Positions 48,390-61,262 of a stretch of 64,000 nt of DNA are shown here, piece by piece. Made by a program: the position numbers and the translations under genes. Positions within the stretch are counted from its first letter, which is position 1. The number at the start of each line of letters is the position of its first letter. A model generated the notes under the pieces. The model was not told the origin of the DNA, searched no databases, and saw only the letters and a list, made by a program, of their open reading frames with translations. Origin of the DNA: Litsea cubeba (taxonomy: Eukaryota; Streptophyta; Magnoliopsida; Laurales; Lauraceae); contig CM022950.1 in NCBI GenBank assembly GCA_012931725.1, positions 59,622,491 to 59,686,490 on the forward strand, given 5' to 3'.

Positions 48390-49501
48390 GAGAGCTGCTG
48401 CCTACACACTGAATTTTCCTCTCTACCCACTGTATTTAAATTTTTTTCCCCAAACTACCCATATTCCTCTCCATCCCTCTCTCTTCCTCTCTCTTCTCCG
48501 GCGACCCTGCTCCGGCGAGCTGCCGATCCATCTCCCTCTCTTCCTCTCCTGCTCCGGCAGCCCCAGCCGCCCTCATCCCCATCCCTAGCCCACCCCCAGA
48601 CCTCCTCTTCCCTCTGGTCTCTCTCTTTCTCCCCCTCTTCCCAGTAGCCCCCAGCCCACCCCCTGCCCTCTCCCTCCCTCTGGTCTCTCCCTTTCTCCCC
48701 CTCTCCCCGGTAGCCCCCACCCGCCTTCATCCCCAGCCCACCCCAACCCTCCCCCACCATATATCCCCTCTGCCCACACCCACCACCCTCTCTCCCATCC
48801 TCCTTCTCCCTCTCTCTGGTTTCTCTCTTTCTCTCGCTCTCCCATCCTCCCTCTCCTCCTTCGCTGCCGCCCCTAGCTCCTCGCCGCCCAGTACCTTTCC
48901 TTTTCTTTCCCTCTCTTTCTCCATATCTCTGCTCTCTTTCCCGCCGCCGCCCGCTGCTACGACCCCTCCCCTTTGTCGTTGAGCCAGGTGCTTGATCTCC
49001 GGTTTGCCTCAGTCGCCGAGCTCGCTCGAACCCTCTCCTTCGTCGCCGAGCCAGTTAAAAGAGAGAGACCAGAGAGAGGGAGAGGGAGGATGGGAGAGAG
49101 AATGGTGGGTGTAGGCACATGCGTTGGTGGGGAGAGGGCTGGGGTGGGCTGTGGATGAGGGCGGGTGGGCTTTGCCGGGGAGAGGGGGAGAAAGAGAGAG
49201 ATCAGAGGGAGGGAGAGGGCAGGTGCTGGGCTGGGGGCTGCCAGGGAGAGGGGGAGAAAGAGATAGACCAGAGGGAGGGGGAGGTCTGGGGGTGGGCTGA
49301 GGATGGGGGTAAGGGCGGCTGGGGCTGCCGGAGCAGGAGAGGAAGAGAGGGAGATGGGTCGGCAACTTGCCGAAGCACGGTCGCCGGAGAAGGGAGAGGA
49401 AGAGAGGGATGGAGAGGAATAGGGGTAGTTTAGGAAAATTTTTTTTTTTTTTTAAATGCAGTGGGTAGAGAGGAAAATATAGTGTATAGATAACCACTCT
49501 C
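48390..49501. mobile_element. Mutator-like foldback element 3 (non-autonomous, 1112 bp)
   Basis: The left end is GAGAGCTGCTGCCTACACAC. The right end, reverse complemented, is GAGAGTGGTTATCTATACAC. Both continue into TTTTCCTCTCTACCCACTG and then ATTTAAA. An exact 9-bp duplication AATGGTGTA flanks the element at 48381-48389 and 49502-49510. The subterminal words CCAAACTACCC and GGGGTAGTTTAGG match the other family members. The left half is CT-rich with at least three copies of a ~60-bp unit around CCTCTGGTCTCTCTCTTTCT and CCAGTAGCCCCC. The right half is its GA-rich mirror, with the turn near 49000. The long Pro/Ser- and Gly/Glu-rich open frames here are by-products of this composition. Confidence 0.85.
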
Positions 49502-49528
49502 AATGGTGTATTGTATTCTAATGCTGCA

Positions 49529-49531
<3 letters not shown>

Positions 49532-49567
<36 letters not shown>
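49532..49567. repeat. (GA)n microsatellite
   Basis: About 18 uninterrupted GA units, 21 bases after the target duplication of Mutator-like element 3. Confidence 0.95.
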
Positions 49568-49571
<4 letters not shown>

Positions 49572-52500
49572 AATGAAGAATTCTTGCTCTGTATAAGCCT
49601 TACTGAATCCTAAAAATAAGAGCTTATTTTTAGAGTTTCCAAACAACCCCCCAGAAAGAAACTTATATATTGATATATAGAGTATTACTTATAAGTCTTG
49701 GGGTTAATATAGATGAGGGAGTCCAACCGTTATTTATATTTGAAACACTATAAATAAATGGCTAAGATTTTTACATAATACTTAGAAACTAATCCACAGT
49801 ACTGATTTCTATGTTTTTAGCTAAAGAGCTTTTAGACCTTATACAATAGCTTAGAAAGTTTATAGGGCTAGTTGTCTGTGGGAATTTTCAGAATTTCTAT
49901 AGGAAAGAACTACAAATTCTTCAATGTGGTTGTCTGACTGGTTTTTTAAATGTACAAGCCAAAATCTAGAATGCTGAAATTTGAAAAATTCCAAAGAGCA
50001 AATGTGACATGTCAATGCAGAACTCTTGAAATTCCACGAGTTAAATAGGGGATTTCAAATACTCCATAGATAGCGAGTGACATTGTTATTAGAAGTTTTC
50101 ACATAGAACTCCTGTAAAAGAATTCCTCCAAACAAACAAACTTGGAAGGATTATTGTGAGCATCGGGCACATACATCAAACAAGTGTAGGGATATTAGAG
50201 GGCCATGTTGGACCAACCTTGGAGTTGTCCGAGCCCTACGGCCTCATATATACGCAGGTTGGACCTGAGGTATTCCAAAGTCATCGGAGGGCTCTTGAGC
50301 TCTTATCAGGCTCTCAAGGGCATTCCTGAGCCAAGGGCATGGAGAGAGAGAGATTGGCACTGGTCACCAAGTGTGAACTGGGATTGTTAATTTATGCATT
50401 TTATGCAAAAACCAATACAGTGATAGATTGAAAAATCTAGCTTTATTACAGTACTATTTAGTAGGTTGATGGCCGGACAATCATTTATTATCAAAAGAGA
50501 AGACTATTTAATTTAATGTATCAGTGAATATTATCTTTTTAACTCATCAACTTGATGCCATTGAGTTCTCATGCATTAAATGTGGAACAATCAATGGATC
50601 CTATATAAATATAAAAACGAAAAAAATTTATCTTATAATTTCCTCTATGGCAAGCCATTGGGATTTTGTCCATTTTGTTTTTTCAAGCTGTGGCCCATCT
50701 AAGAGGTGGTCATTGGAGTTAAATTTATCCATTATGCTAAACATTAGACCCAATAGCTAATATTAAGTGATCCAATGCCAGTAAAAACCCACATGTGATT
50801 TACATAAGAATCATGTTCAAATAAACTCACATATGTATTCAAATAAAGCCACATATATAGCAAACTGAATGTAGATAATTTATTACAAACAGAGAATGAC
50901 GTAAAAATCACGCATGGCTTATTTATATGAAAATCACATCAGAATCGCATGAAAAACACAACCATCATTATATATAAATAGTTACTATAAGAATTACTTA
51001 AAAATGAAATATTAAGAATGACATATGAATCATCCTCAAATAAACCGATATACATGCTCACATAAATCTACATATATAAAATAAGAAAAATAAGGCGGTT
51101 GTGCCTTGTGTCGTTGAGGATCAGCCCTCAAATTTGCGGACCTGAAAATTTTTTGTCCAAGCTTGGCTCTCGGGCTTTAAAAATAAAATAAATAAAAGCT
51201 CTCTTTTGGTAGGCTTTTTGAGGGCCATGTCGGGATAGATACCCTCACAAGAGGGCTCAATTGACAGCCCTAGGCAGGTGGGCTTGGGACTTGGGCTTAA
51301 ATTGTGCCCCAAGTTTTGCCATTATTTTAAGGGTCATCTTTAATTGCAATTATAATATATGTTATATTTGAGCCTGATTTGAGTGTACACCCATGAGAGT
51401 GGGCCCCTTGGAGATGGGAGATATACATTTCTCCTGGCTCAGTATGCCAGGCCTCTTCCTGTGAATGGCAAGGAAAAGGAAAACACTGATCTGACGGCTG
51501 ATATGATATCTACATGACTGACTGTCCATTTGATGGACGATGGACATTGTGTCTACTCCTTTATTAATGCTACAAGCACCCCTTGTTCCCAGGAAGGAGA
51601 AGAAAATGATAAGATTCATGTATGGGAGACAGGCTAAAAGTATCCCTTGAAATGACACAGACAGTTGGCAAACTTGTTGGAAAAAAACAGGTGAAAAATT
51701 AAGGGTGTCCTCTGTCCAAGATGTGCACTTCTTCTACCTCATTCATGGGGGACCCACCCTGGATGACCATTAAGGGCCCAAAGTTGTTTGGAGATTCCTT
51801 AAAACGAATCTTCCAAATTGTGAGGTGACTAGTAGTCTTTTATGAAAAATGATCACATTAGTGTGTAGTTGGGCATTGATTTGGGCTTCCATGTTCATCT
51901 CTTTGGATTAGATTCGTATAATGAGGTTCAAAAATTAATCCAATTCAGCTTTTGGGTGCCAACCTTATAAGTAATTCAGCTTTTGGGATCTGACCTTAAC
52001 CCAACCCATTTTCATATCACATCAGGGCAATTGCCCCACCCTCAATTTCTTTTAATTAGGTCATTAGAGTAGATGGAATTGGTTTCAAAATATGTTGGTT
52101 TCTTTCCATTTGATCCATTTTCATTTGTTTTATTTTTCCTTTTATAAAGGGAGGGAATTTGAAAAATCTCAAGGTTAGTTTTGTCTTTTGCTTGCTTCTA
52201 GAAAATAAGTCAAGGGGAGTTTCAAGGAGTGAGCTAAAGTAAATCCATCACTCCCACTTATTTTTCTCTAAATTGAAAGTCTCCATAAAAAGCATTTCTC
52301 CTCCATGAGGTTTTTTTTAGAACTTTATAACTCGCTGGATTTGGATATCTAGCTACCCTTTGCGTTCAAATATGAGAGCATATGCTTAAAATATGATTTT
52401 CTCAATTTTATGGTTAGAGAAACTCATATTGCAGTAAAATTTAAAAAAAAAAATACTTTAAGAAGAGGCTATTTATTATAAGCAGCATGCATATTACACC

Positions 52501-53748
52501 TAAACTCTTCATTTTTTATCGCATTGGTTAATAGCTATTAGCGGTGTACTCTGATTCTTCCATGCCTCCCACTACAGGCATCATAGCCCATCAAACGATC
52601 ACCAAATAACCTATCAATGGATCTTCAACCATCATGTCTACCATAGGTAGCGTGGCTCATTTAATGATGGTCATAAGTAATCAATCAACTAGATTTTATT
52701 AATTAATTATAGGTACCGGATTTATTTACATGTGATCAATCTGATATAGGCCGTACTTCGATTAGAGTGAGATGCAACAATTATTCCTAAAACAATGAAT
52801 GAATGATTGAGCGATTTGGACTTATCATAGTGATTCCTATTATTTTTGTATTTGAACTATCCTCAAAGTCTAATTGGATATCCATCTTCAACCCCATTTT
52901 CATAGGGAGGCATGTGAATTTTGAGGAAATATCTATGGAGGGGCCACCAGCTTTAGCCAAGGCATGTAAAGTCTTCAAACTATGGTAGCTTGGGCCCAGT
53001 CCATGATCCTTCCCTTTTTGCAACCACACTAGCATTTTGCCCCTTCCCATGCAGGAGTGACCCCCACTAACTGTATAGGTGGGTGAAAGGTTGGTGTCTC
53101 ACATGCTTTGCAGGACTCATTTCATGTGACTAAGGTCCCACCATTACACTTTAATTGATCTTCTGCAAGGAATGATGTCATTTGAACAGTTACACCCATT
53201 TTTAACTGTACAGTCCATTCAGACACATCTCACTATTTGTAAGTTCTATCTTGGTCAAACTTTCACAACTGTGAGTTGCATTTGGCACTCACCATGATTA
53301 CAATTGAAAATTTCAGCCTAAGCCTGCAATGACTTTGTTTACCCTAAAATGAAAATTTTATCAAAATAGCAAACAAAAGGCATCACACCAACCAAGTTGG
53401 AAAAGTATCAGTCCAAACTGTAGCCTCCTCACAACAAAGGCCAAAAATTCCAACCACGAGAACAGCACCATTTATAGTTCTTGTAATAAAGCTATAACTA
53501 ACACAGTCAAAATCAGCTAGCACATTCAAAATGTTTAAAAAATACAGGATTTAATAGACCAATCTTCCACACTGTTCATGCATGGGATGGCTTGGTATGA
53601 TCAATTCAAGCCCTTCATACTCTGTAACTCATTCAAGGCCCTGATGGTCAAGACTCTTTGAATAAAAAAGATTCTATGGTGATCGATCTTGGATTTATGA
53701 TATCAAACCTGCCTTGTGATTATATTTTTAGTTCAGGTCAAATTTAGT
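49568..53748. other. Intergenic; nothing recognised
   Basis: AT-rich DNA. No open frame shows family resemblance or exon structure on either strand, and no bounded repeat was identified. Confidence 0.4.
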
Positions 53749-53832
53749 AAAGGTCATATTGTACTCTTTTTTAAGTTGTTTTTTTTTTGATAATAAAGGT
53801 CATATTGTACTCTTTTTTAAGTTGTTTTTTTC
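53749..53832. repeat. 46-bp direct tandem duplication
   Basis: AAAGGTCATATTGTACTCTT followed by TTTTAAGTTGTTTTTT occurs at 53749 and again at 53795. The copies differ mainly in T-run length and a GATAAT spacer. Confidence 0.85.
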
Positions 53833-54981
53833 TGATACTTTTACCTTAGATACTTATTGTCACTTGGTTTCATTCTTCTTAAGTTCCCAATATAATGAAC
53901 TGCTTTGCTATTTTGTTACATGAAGAATAGTTTACACATAAACTGTTTCTAGCTTAAGAACAGATCAGTCTCTTTCCATCTATTCTCATAGCACTCATTA
54001 ATCCTTGTAAATTAGGAACGACTATATTCAACACTCACCTTGGTTGTATAGGTTTCTAATTGGCACCCATTCTGAGTTCGATCATCAAATTTTAATGAGA
54101 ATATCGTAAGAGATTGAGCGGGAAGGCATGAACGATGGTGTCAACTTGAAATGACCATAAATTTTGATCCGGGTGTTATCTTGAGATGCACAAATACTCA
54201 TTTCGAAGCTATCAACATCAAAGGTGATTATTGATGATAGGGGCAAAATGAGGCAGTTTCGATGGCAAAAAAGGCAAAAAAGAAACGTAATTTTCATGCA
54301 AAACTTACTATTTATTATAGTTTTCTATTCTTTTCGTTTTTAAGCGTTCTTGAGTCCATTTGAGTCTGAGAGTTTTTATACAAGCTCTTGAATACTAATT
54401 TTGTACGGGTACAGGTCTTTATTAGAAATTGGGTTTTTGTTTGGCTACTCTATGGAGTTGACCCAAATACAATCCATTTTCAATATAAAAGGTCTAGGTC
54501 CAAGCCCATCTGATAAGAAATATAAAAGGCCTGAGCCAAAACTTGTTTAAGGCTCAAGTTCGATTACGGGCCGAGTTCATTAAAGGCCCATTTTTAATCA
54601 AAGATCTCTTTCTTTACCATTCAAATGATTAATTCAAATGTATATCATATACATTTCTATCAATAGAAACAGTTATACATTGTATACACACACATAAATA
54701 CATAAATGTATTATAGTCTTTACAGAAGTCTAATGGGCCTGGATTGGAAGGCAATCTGGGTAGAGTTTTAGTTTTGAAACTGATTGACAAATGGGATTTT
54801 CTTTTATTAAAGATAAATTTGATTTTATCCCCACTGCTCTGTATCCGTCGTTTCACTTGGTCTCAAGCTCAAATTAAAAATGAGGTGCGCATAAGATTTG
54901 TATTGGACTGAAAAAAAACTTCTCATACATCATTATTACTCATTTTTGACATTTCAAACTGATCTCAATTTGATAACATGA

Positions 54982-55148
54982 GGTTGTTCAGTTGGTTAAC
55001 AATTCTGCATGTCACCTGGCTGCATAGGGTTCGGTTCGATCTTTGGGTATGCAACGATTCCCTTGTGTGTGCTTCCTCTTCCCTTGTGTACTTGGCTCTC
55101 TTGGGTCTCAGCCCCCTTGGCCTTCTTTCCTTTTTTTTTTTTTTTTTC
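54982..55148 (+). mobile_element. tRNA-derived SINE ending in poly(T)
   Basis: The head GGTTGTTCAGTTGGTTAACA contains a good A box. GGGTTCGGTTCGATCT at 55026-55041 is a B box at tRNA-like spacing. A tRNA-unrelated, pyrimidine-rich body follows, ending in T17 at 55131-55147. A T-run tail is known in some plant SINEs such as the Au family. Target duplications were not resolved. Confidence 0.7.
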
Positions 55149-56503
55149 TAAATCAGATCTTCTTTTTTTTTTTTCATTTTTATTTATGGGTTTGAATTGC
55201 AATGGCCATGTTTCTTTTGACAAGAAATTTTCAAGCAGGATTTGCTCTAAGTTTTGGAAGTTCAGAAAGGCTTTGTGCAGCCCTCTTGATGCATGTTGAC
55301 CATGGAGTAGAGAGGAAGTGGGAATGAATATAGTACAAGTTTAGAGGTGGGTAAAGAAAAAAAAAAAAAACACAATCCTATAATCTTAACCATTTATCTA
55401 AGGGTCCACCTGGGCCTCACTAATCACGGAATAAGGGGGATGAAAAAAGCCATCTTTGATGGGCCCAACTATCAAGTTCGGGTTCAATCCCATACCTCTA
55501 ACCTCTTGATCCGTGACCCACAAGTTTAATGACTACATATATGCCTCTAACCTCCTATCTAGCTCAGCCTACGAGCCTTTAGTCCTGAGCCGAAGGGACG
55601 CTCGATTCTGGAAAGCCGAGAAGATATAAATGGAGAGTTTTCTCTATAATAAAATATTTATATGCACATAGTACTATAAATATAAGAAAGAAAAGAAAAG
55701 GAAGAAGAAGAGGAAAGAAGGGAAGGGGAAGGCGCGGTTAGCTAACGGTCATCTCCTCCACCAGTGGTCCGATCCTCTGTTTTTCAGTAGGTTTGTTCAA
55801 ATTCTTCTAGTTATATGTCTTTTCCAAGGGGTGTGCATAATGGGCTTTGTCCAATGGGTACGGCCCATGATCTCATGGGTTGCTTTCCACCTCTATTTAA
55901 CCAGCCCATATCTGGATTCTGAAAGACAAGAAGCATTGCAAAAACCTCCCTTGCATACAAGCTTAGTTTTTCTTCTTTCATATTTCCAGGCAAATCTATA
56001 TTTTATTCGTGTACAGACTTGAGGTAGAAGTGGGCATTCTATCCTAGGATAGACTTCTGACCAAAAGTTTTAAAAAAATATATTGTGATGAACTTTCCAT
56101 GGAATCCAAGAATCTTAATTAAAGAGAGTCCGGATCACCTATCGTAGGTGTTATAACTTTATCGTGAGTGGACCAATAACAGTCCGCCACATAATCAAAA
56201 TCACCTAAATTTTTAGATGACGTGCACTCATGGTTAAGGTATATCAATTGCTATGAGCACCTTGGAGTTCCAATCTTCCTTACTTTCTTAAATTCTTTCT
56301 ATGTATATTTGTGAAGCGTAATATATCCAACACTTAGTCTGTATAGGAAAACTAAAACTAGTTAAAAAACTTGTTCTTAGTTCCGATTAAGCTCGAGTTG
56401 ACTCAATCACAATTTAGGAAAACTAACATAATCTCGTGTAAATTGATTAATAAATTAAATTAATCACCACAAATACATCACAAATTAAAGTAATTAGTTG
56501 TAT
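55149..56503. other. Intergenic; nothing recognised
   Basis: AT-rich DNA with an A/G-rich microsatellite-like stretch (AAGAAAAGAAAAGGAAGAAG) at about 55684-55726. No coding signal was recognised. Confidence 0.4.
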
Positions 56504-56513
56504 ATTTAAAAAT

Positions 56514-56886
56514 GAGAAATATTCACATGCATCCATTCCTCACTATGTTATGGTGAGGGACAACATATTAGGGTTGACTTTATAAGACATCCGAACCATC
56601 CACACACATGGATTCCCTTTATGTACACTAGACTTATTGAATTTTCACATATCCAAATGGATGAGACTGTTGGATTGAGGTCAAATTTTTTCCGTTAATA
56701 TAAAGTCATTAAATTTGTGGGCCACGGATGAAGGAGTTAGAGGCATGGGGTTGATCCCAAATTTGATATATGGTCTCATTCAAGATGTCTCTTTCCATCC
56801 CCCACAAGTCCCATGATCAGTGGGTCCCTAGGTGGGCCCCATTAAATTTGTCCCTCACCATATGGTGAGGGAAGGATGCACGGGAA
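56514..56886. mobile_element. MITE with 10-bp target duplication (second family)
   Basis: A 373-bp element flanked by an exact 10-bp repeat ATTTAAAAAT at 56504-56513 and 56887-56896. The left end includes ATTCACATGCATCCATTCCT and CACTATGTTATGGTGAGGGA. The right end mirrors it as CCCTCACCATATGGTGAGGG then AAGGATGCACGGG. The 9-10-bp duplication suggests Mutator-type mobilisation, although the termini differ from the four foldback elements. The candidate at 17158-17324 has related ends. Confidence 0.7.
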
Positions 56887-57780
56887 ATTTAAAAATAATA
56901 TAAATATTCTTATAGTTAAAAAAAGCTTCAAATATGTTGCAACCCACGAACCAAACATATGGGGAAAAAACTCAAAAACCTATCAGATTATCCCAATCAT
57001 TGATTTTAAATTATTATTTTGATTCTATTGAAAATAAATTGTATCAAAGATGGAGGGTACATTGAGAATGCTAGGCAAAAATCGTCTGAGTGATTTTTTA
57101 GAAGAAAGAAAGAAGTGTTAAATCCCCAATGATTTCATTTCTTGAAATTAAAAGAAACCAATTACAAACACTTCTATTGAAAATTTTTTTTTAAGAAAAG
57201 CTCCTCAAATCCCCATATTCTATGCCCTAAAAAAATCAATTATAGAAACCATACCTTGGTAGGTGCCGACATAAAGAGAAAGGAGAGTGGATAAAGCGGA
57301 ATAGGGAATCAGAAACCATGGTAGGTGTTGAGATAGAGAGAAAAAGGGCGTGGAGGAGGAGGGAGAGGAGAGTTAGGGTTTCATCGATAAAGCGATAAAG
57401 AGTCAGCGGTAGTTGAGAAAGAGGGATGAAAAAGAGAGGATACGCATATAAATCCTTTTGCTTTTAGATGAAATGACTTAAGTAAGGAGAGACAGATAAG
57501 GGGAGAGAGTTTTGATGTGATTTCTTCCCAACAATTTTCCAATTTTAAGGAAGATGAATTTGTTAGATATCTCATCATCATTATTTTATTATATTCAGAC
57601 TAAGTTTTGACTTTCTCACTCAGTCAGAGTGAGTCTCTGAATCGGAGTATCCTGGTTAATTTATCATGTTATTGACTAAATTAGAAGTCATTTATTACGA
57701 AGTGGCCGGCAACTGAAATGAATAAAAGAATGGCTTCTCTGTCCATTCATTCTTTTGCTATTAACGAGGCCTTTTATGTC

Positions 57781-57830
57781 AGACTAACCAATTTAAAAGT
57801 TGAACAGACTAACCAATTTAAAAGTTGAAC
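57781..57830. repeat. 25-bp exact tandem duplication
   Basis: AGACTAACCAATTTAAAAGT plus TGAAC occurs twice, head to tail, without a mismatch. It lies about 220 bases downstream of the pectinesterase stop codon. Confidence 0.95.
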
Positions 57831-58048
57831 ACCCAGAATAGTGGAGAGCCTTAAGACTTGCAAACACAAACACACAAGGTATAATTGTTTTTGAGTCTTA
57901 TTTCCAAAGTTGGATGGTACTTAACAAAACATACAAATAAAACAAATATAGAAACATGATGTTAATATATCCTTCTACAGAGCTTAAAGTTTGGATACAT
58001 CAAATAAGAAATAAAAACGATGACAAAGGTTAGAAGAAAGAGATCTTC

Positions 58049-61000
58049 CTATTGATAAGCTGGCAACCATCCCTTTCCATCAATGTAATCAATGGATATG
58101 AATGAAGCAGCTTCTTTATCACTGAGTTGTCGAGACCACTCAATACGTTTATCTATAGTGGCACCTGGTCCAAAGGTTTGATGCTCCGCCAACATTAAAT
58201 GACTGCTCCAATCATCATTATCATCATGTTTGAAAACAAAGAAAAATTAGTATCAACTCTTCTCTTCTACACAACCATACATAACAACAGAAATACACAT
58301 TTCATGTTGTCATAAAAAGATAGTGTGGCAACTTTTAAAGCAGTGGGGTACTTCTTATATATATATGCAGTCCAATTTGTGGAGTCTACTTTGATGCCTA
58401 ACTATCAGTACGGGTGCGATGGATATATGAAAAGATCTTCTCATGGATAAGAAAGGATAAAAATGAAATAAAAAATCACTTACTTAGTGCTGTCATCATA
58501 ACTCCAGTTAGTCCAACCCTCAGGAAAGATGGCCATGGACAGGTAAGTCTTCGCGAAGATGACAGTAGAATAGGCTGCCCTTGCTCTACCCAAGTAAACT
58601 GTTCCAATTCCATACACCTTCCCTCCTATGAATACCATACCACTATCCTCAGCTGGGGATTTCCTAAGCTGAGCTGTGATAGACCCAAGAATATTTGTCA
58701 CTCTCTTGTCTGCCACCACAAAAACTTCACAGTTCTGCACCCACCAGAGGACACAAATGGAAATAAATTTTACAAACATACCCACATAAACTCATACATA
58801 AAGAAAAATTGAACATGTTGAGAACACCCAATGCCCAAGAAAAAAAAAATTATAACTAGTATATATGATAGGACAAGTTAATTTAAAATTAAAAACAAAA
58901 TATTAACTTGCACTAGTTCTTTATTCCTATAGTCAGGGCCGGGTGGTTTGGGTAATTCGCAAGTGAAGTGAAGTAAATAGTGAGAAAATAAAAGTAGAGG
59001 GGTCCAAATCAAAATGTATGACCTTTTGTGATTTAGTAGTTTGAAAATGTATTTTTTTATATTTTTTATTTTTTTTAAGTAAATGATTTTTTATCATTTA
59101 GTAGATTGAATAAATTACTTTTTTACCTTTTTTCTCTTAAAAAAGATGTGATTTTTGAAATTTGACACCTTTTGAGATGACTCCCTTTTCTTTACATGCT
59201 TTTTAAATTGAGCATTCACTTCAGTACACTTGTAAACTTCAATACACTTTACAAGTGAGTTATCCAAATAAATTTATTTAATTGGTTATAGGTCCAATCA
59301 ACTGCGGAACTAGGAAATTCTCCTTGAGGAATGGGGTGGGGTGGTTCATAAACCTTTGGGTGTTTTGAGAATTTATAAGGTTTGTAAACAACTGAGATTG
59401 ACCTAAGCCCAATCCACTTGTATCTCTGTTTAGAAGTTGGAAAAACAACTGAGATTGAGAGCTGACTCACATTAAAAATAGTTCGAGCACGACCGAAGAT
59501 GAAATCGATGGAGCCTGTGATATAGCAATTATCATAATAATGTCTGCCTTTGGAATCAAATAGTGTGTTGAATCTGCTGTAAAAGGCACAATGGTAAAAT
59601 GCAACCTTGTCTGCTGCAACATATGCTGCAACTGATCTATTATTTACCACACCAAAGGGCCCTACTGGAGCCTCATTCTGCAAAATTAATAAACAAATCA
59701 TAAGATTTTAAATATTAGTCACTTACACCAAGGTCATACTCGCCAACCAAATCCACGTATAAAATTTTTTTTGATTTCCGTAAAATTGTGAAAAACTCAT
59801 GTTTGGCAATTACAAGTTATTGAGGATTTGGGCCACTAAGATCCTCATTTTTAAGGATTCTCAAATTTGATCTCCCCCTATAGGATATAGGAATTCTCAG
59901 CTATGAGGACTGGAGTATAAAATTTTCAAATCTGTGAATTGCTCTCCTATTATCAAATGAAACTTGAAAAATTCTCAGCTTACAAATCCTCATTGAGGAA
60001 GCCTTACTCTAGGGGCAGTGAGGTATCCTCAAATTCCTCGCCAGTTACCAAATATGAACTTGGGTTACGTTTTAGTAATAGTGAGGATCACTTGGCTGTA
60101 CAAGAAAATCCTTTATTTTTGTGTGCACTAATATTTTTTCTTTTGAAATGACGCATTTATGTTCCTTGATACTAAGGAAAATCATTTCCTCTTTTTCTCA
60201 TCTTTAATTAATTACCCCTATGAACTCTCTACTTAATTTGATAATCATCCAACCATCATCCCCTCCTTCATACCTACTTATAGATGCATTGATAAAATTG
60301 TCAATGTTTTAGGTTCTAAACCTAAAGGGCCTATTTCTTTTAAAAAAATCCACGTCTGAAGAATTTGTAAATTCTCTAAAAGTTGCCCCTTGTGTGGAGT
60401 TCCTCAATTATAGGGCTGTCGGTGGTCGGTCTTGGTCTGTTTTCAGTCACCTCTGCACCCGGGCCAAATGTTCGGTTTTTTGGATATAGATAACCGAAAA
60501 CCGACCACTGTATTTAGTGCAAGTGGGAAAACCAAACATTCGGTTTGGTCGGTTTCCGGTCGGTTTTCGATTTTGGGCTGGGTCCTAATTTGAATGGGTC
60601 AAGCCTCATATTGTATTGGTCTAATTGGCCATTGGGCCTTTAATTTCATTAAATAAGTTAAGTGTCCAATCTAATTTAGTAACTTATACACAAATAAAAC
60701 AGGCTCAGCAGCAATTAATAATAAGTACAGGGCCAGCAGCTAGCTAGTAGTACTTAACAGGGATGGAATTTGAGAATCTCAAAGCATAAAAGTGAATTTT
60801 TAGATTGTTGGAGTTGAGAAATCTAGCAAAGAAATTAACATGACATTTGAAAATGCCAAGGGGATGAATTGTCCATAAATTATGAGCGTCGCAAATTCAT
60901 ATCATGAATTCTCCTGAAGAAAGAGGCCATAAGGGAAAGCTTCTATAATGCACATGATTCTTTGCAGCCACAAAGAAGCCTATGATTTTCTCTAGTTTCC

Positions 61001-61227
61001 GTGTTTCCACATTTTGGTGCTTTCTGATTGGAAAAACAAAAGAAAAATCGATTTGATTTTCTCTAGTCCTAGCTAGACAAATTATTTCCAATGAGGAATT
61101 CTAAACCACTTTTTTTTGTGGCACCACCAAAAATGGAAATCTGTAGAACACAAAACTTTAGCCTTACACAAGCATGGCCTAAGAGTGGGAATGATGTAAT
61201 GAGTTATATTTGATCAACCCCTTTCCT

Positions 61228-61262
<35 letters not shown>

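Noticed and set aside
48288..49503. Several open frames of 60-164 codons rich in Pro, Gly, Arg and Glu
   Set aside because: All lie in or across Mutator-like element 3 and follow its low-complexity arms; no domain is visible.
55009..55299. 96-codon Phe-rich frame resembling a membrane peptide
   Set aside because: It is the translation of the SINE body and its T-run tail.
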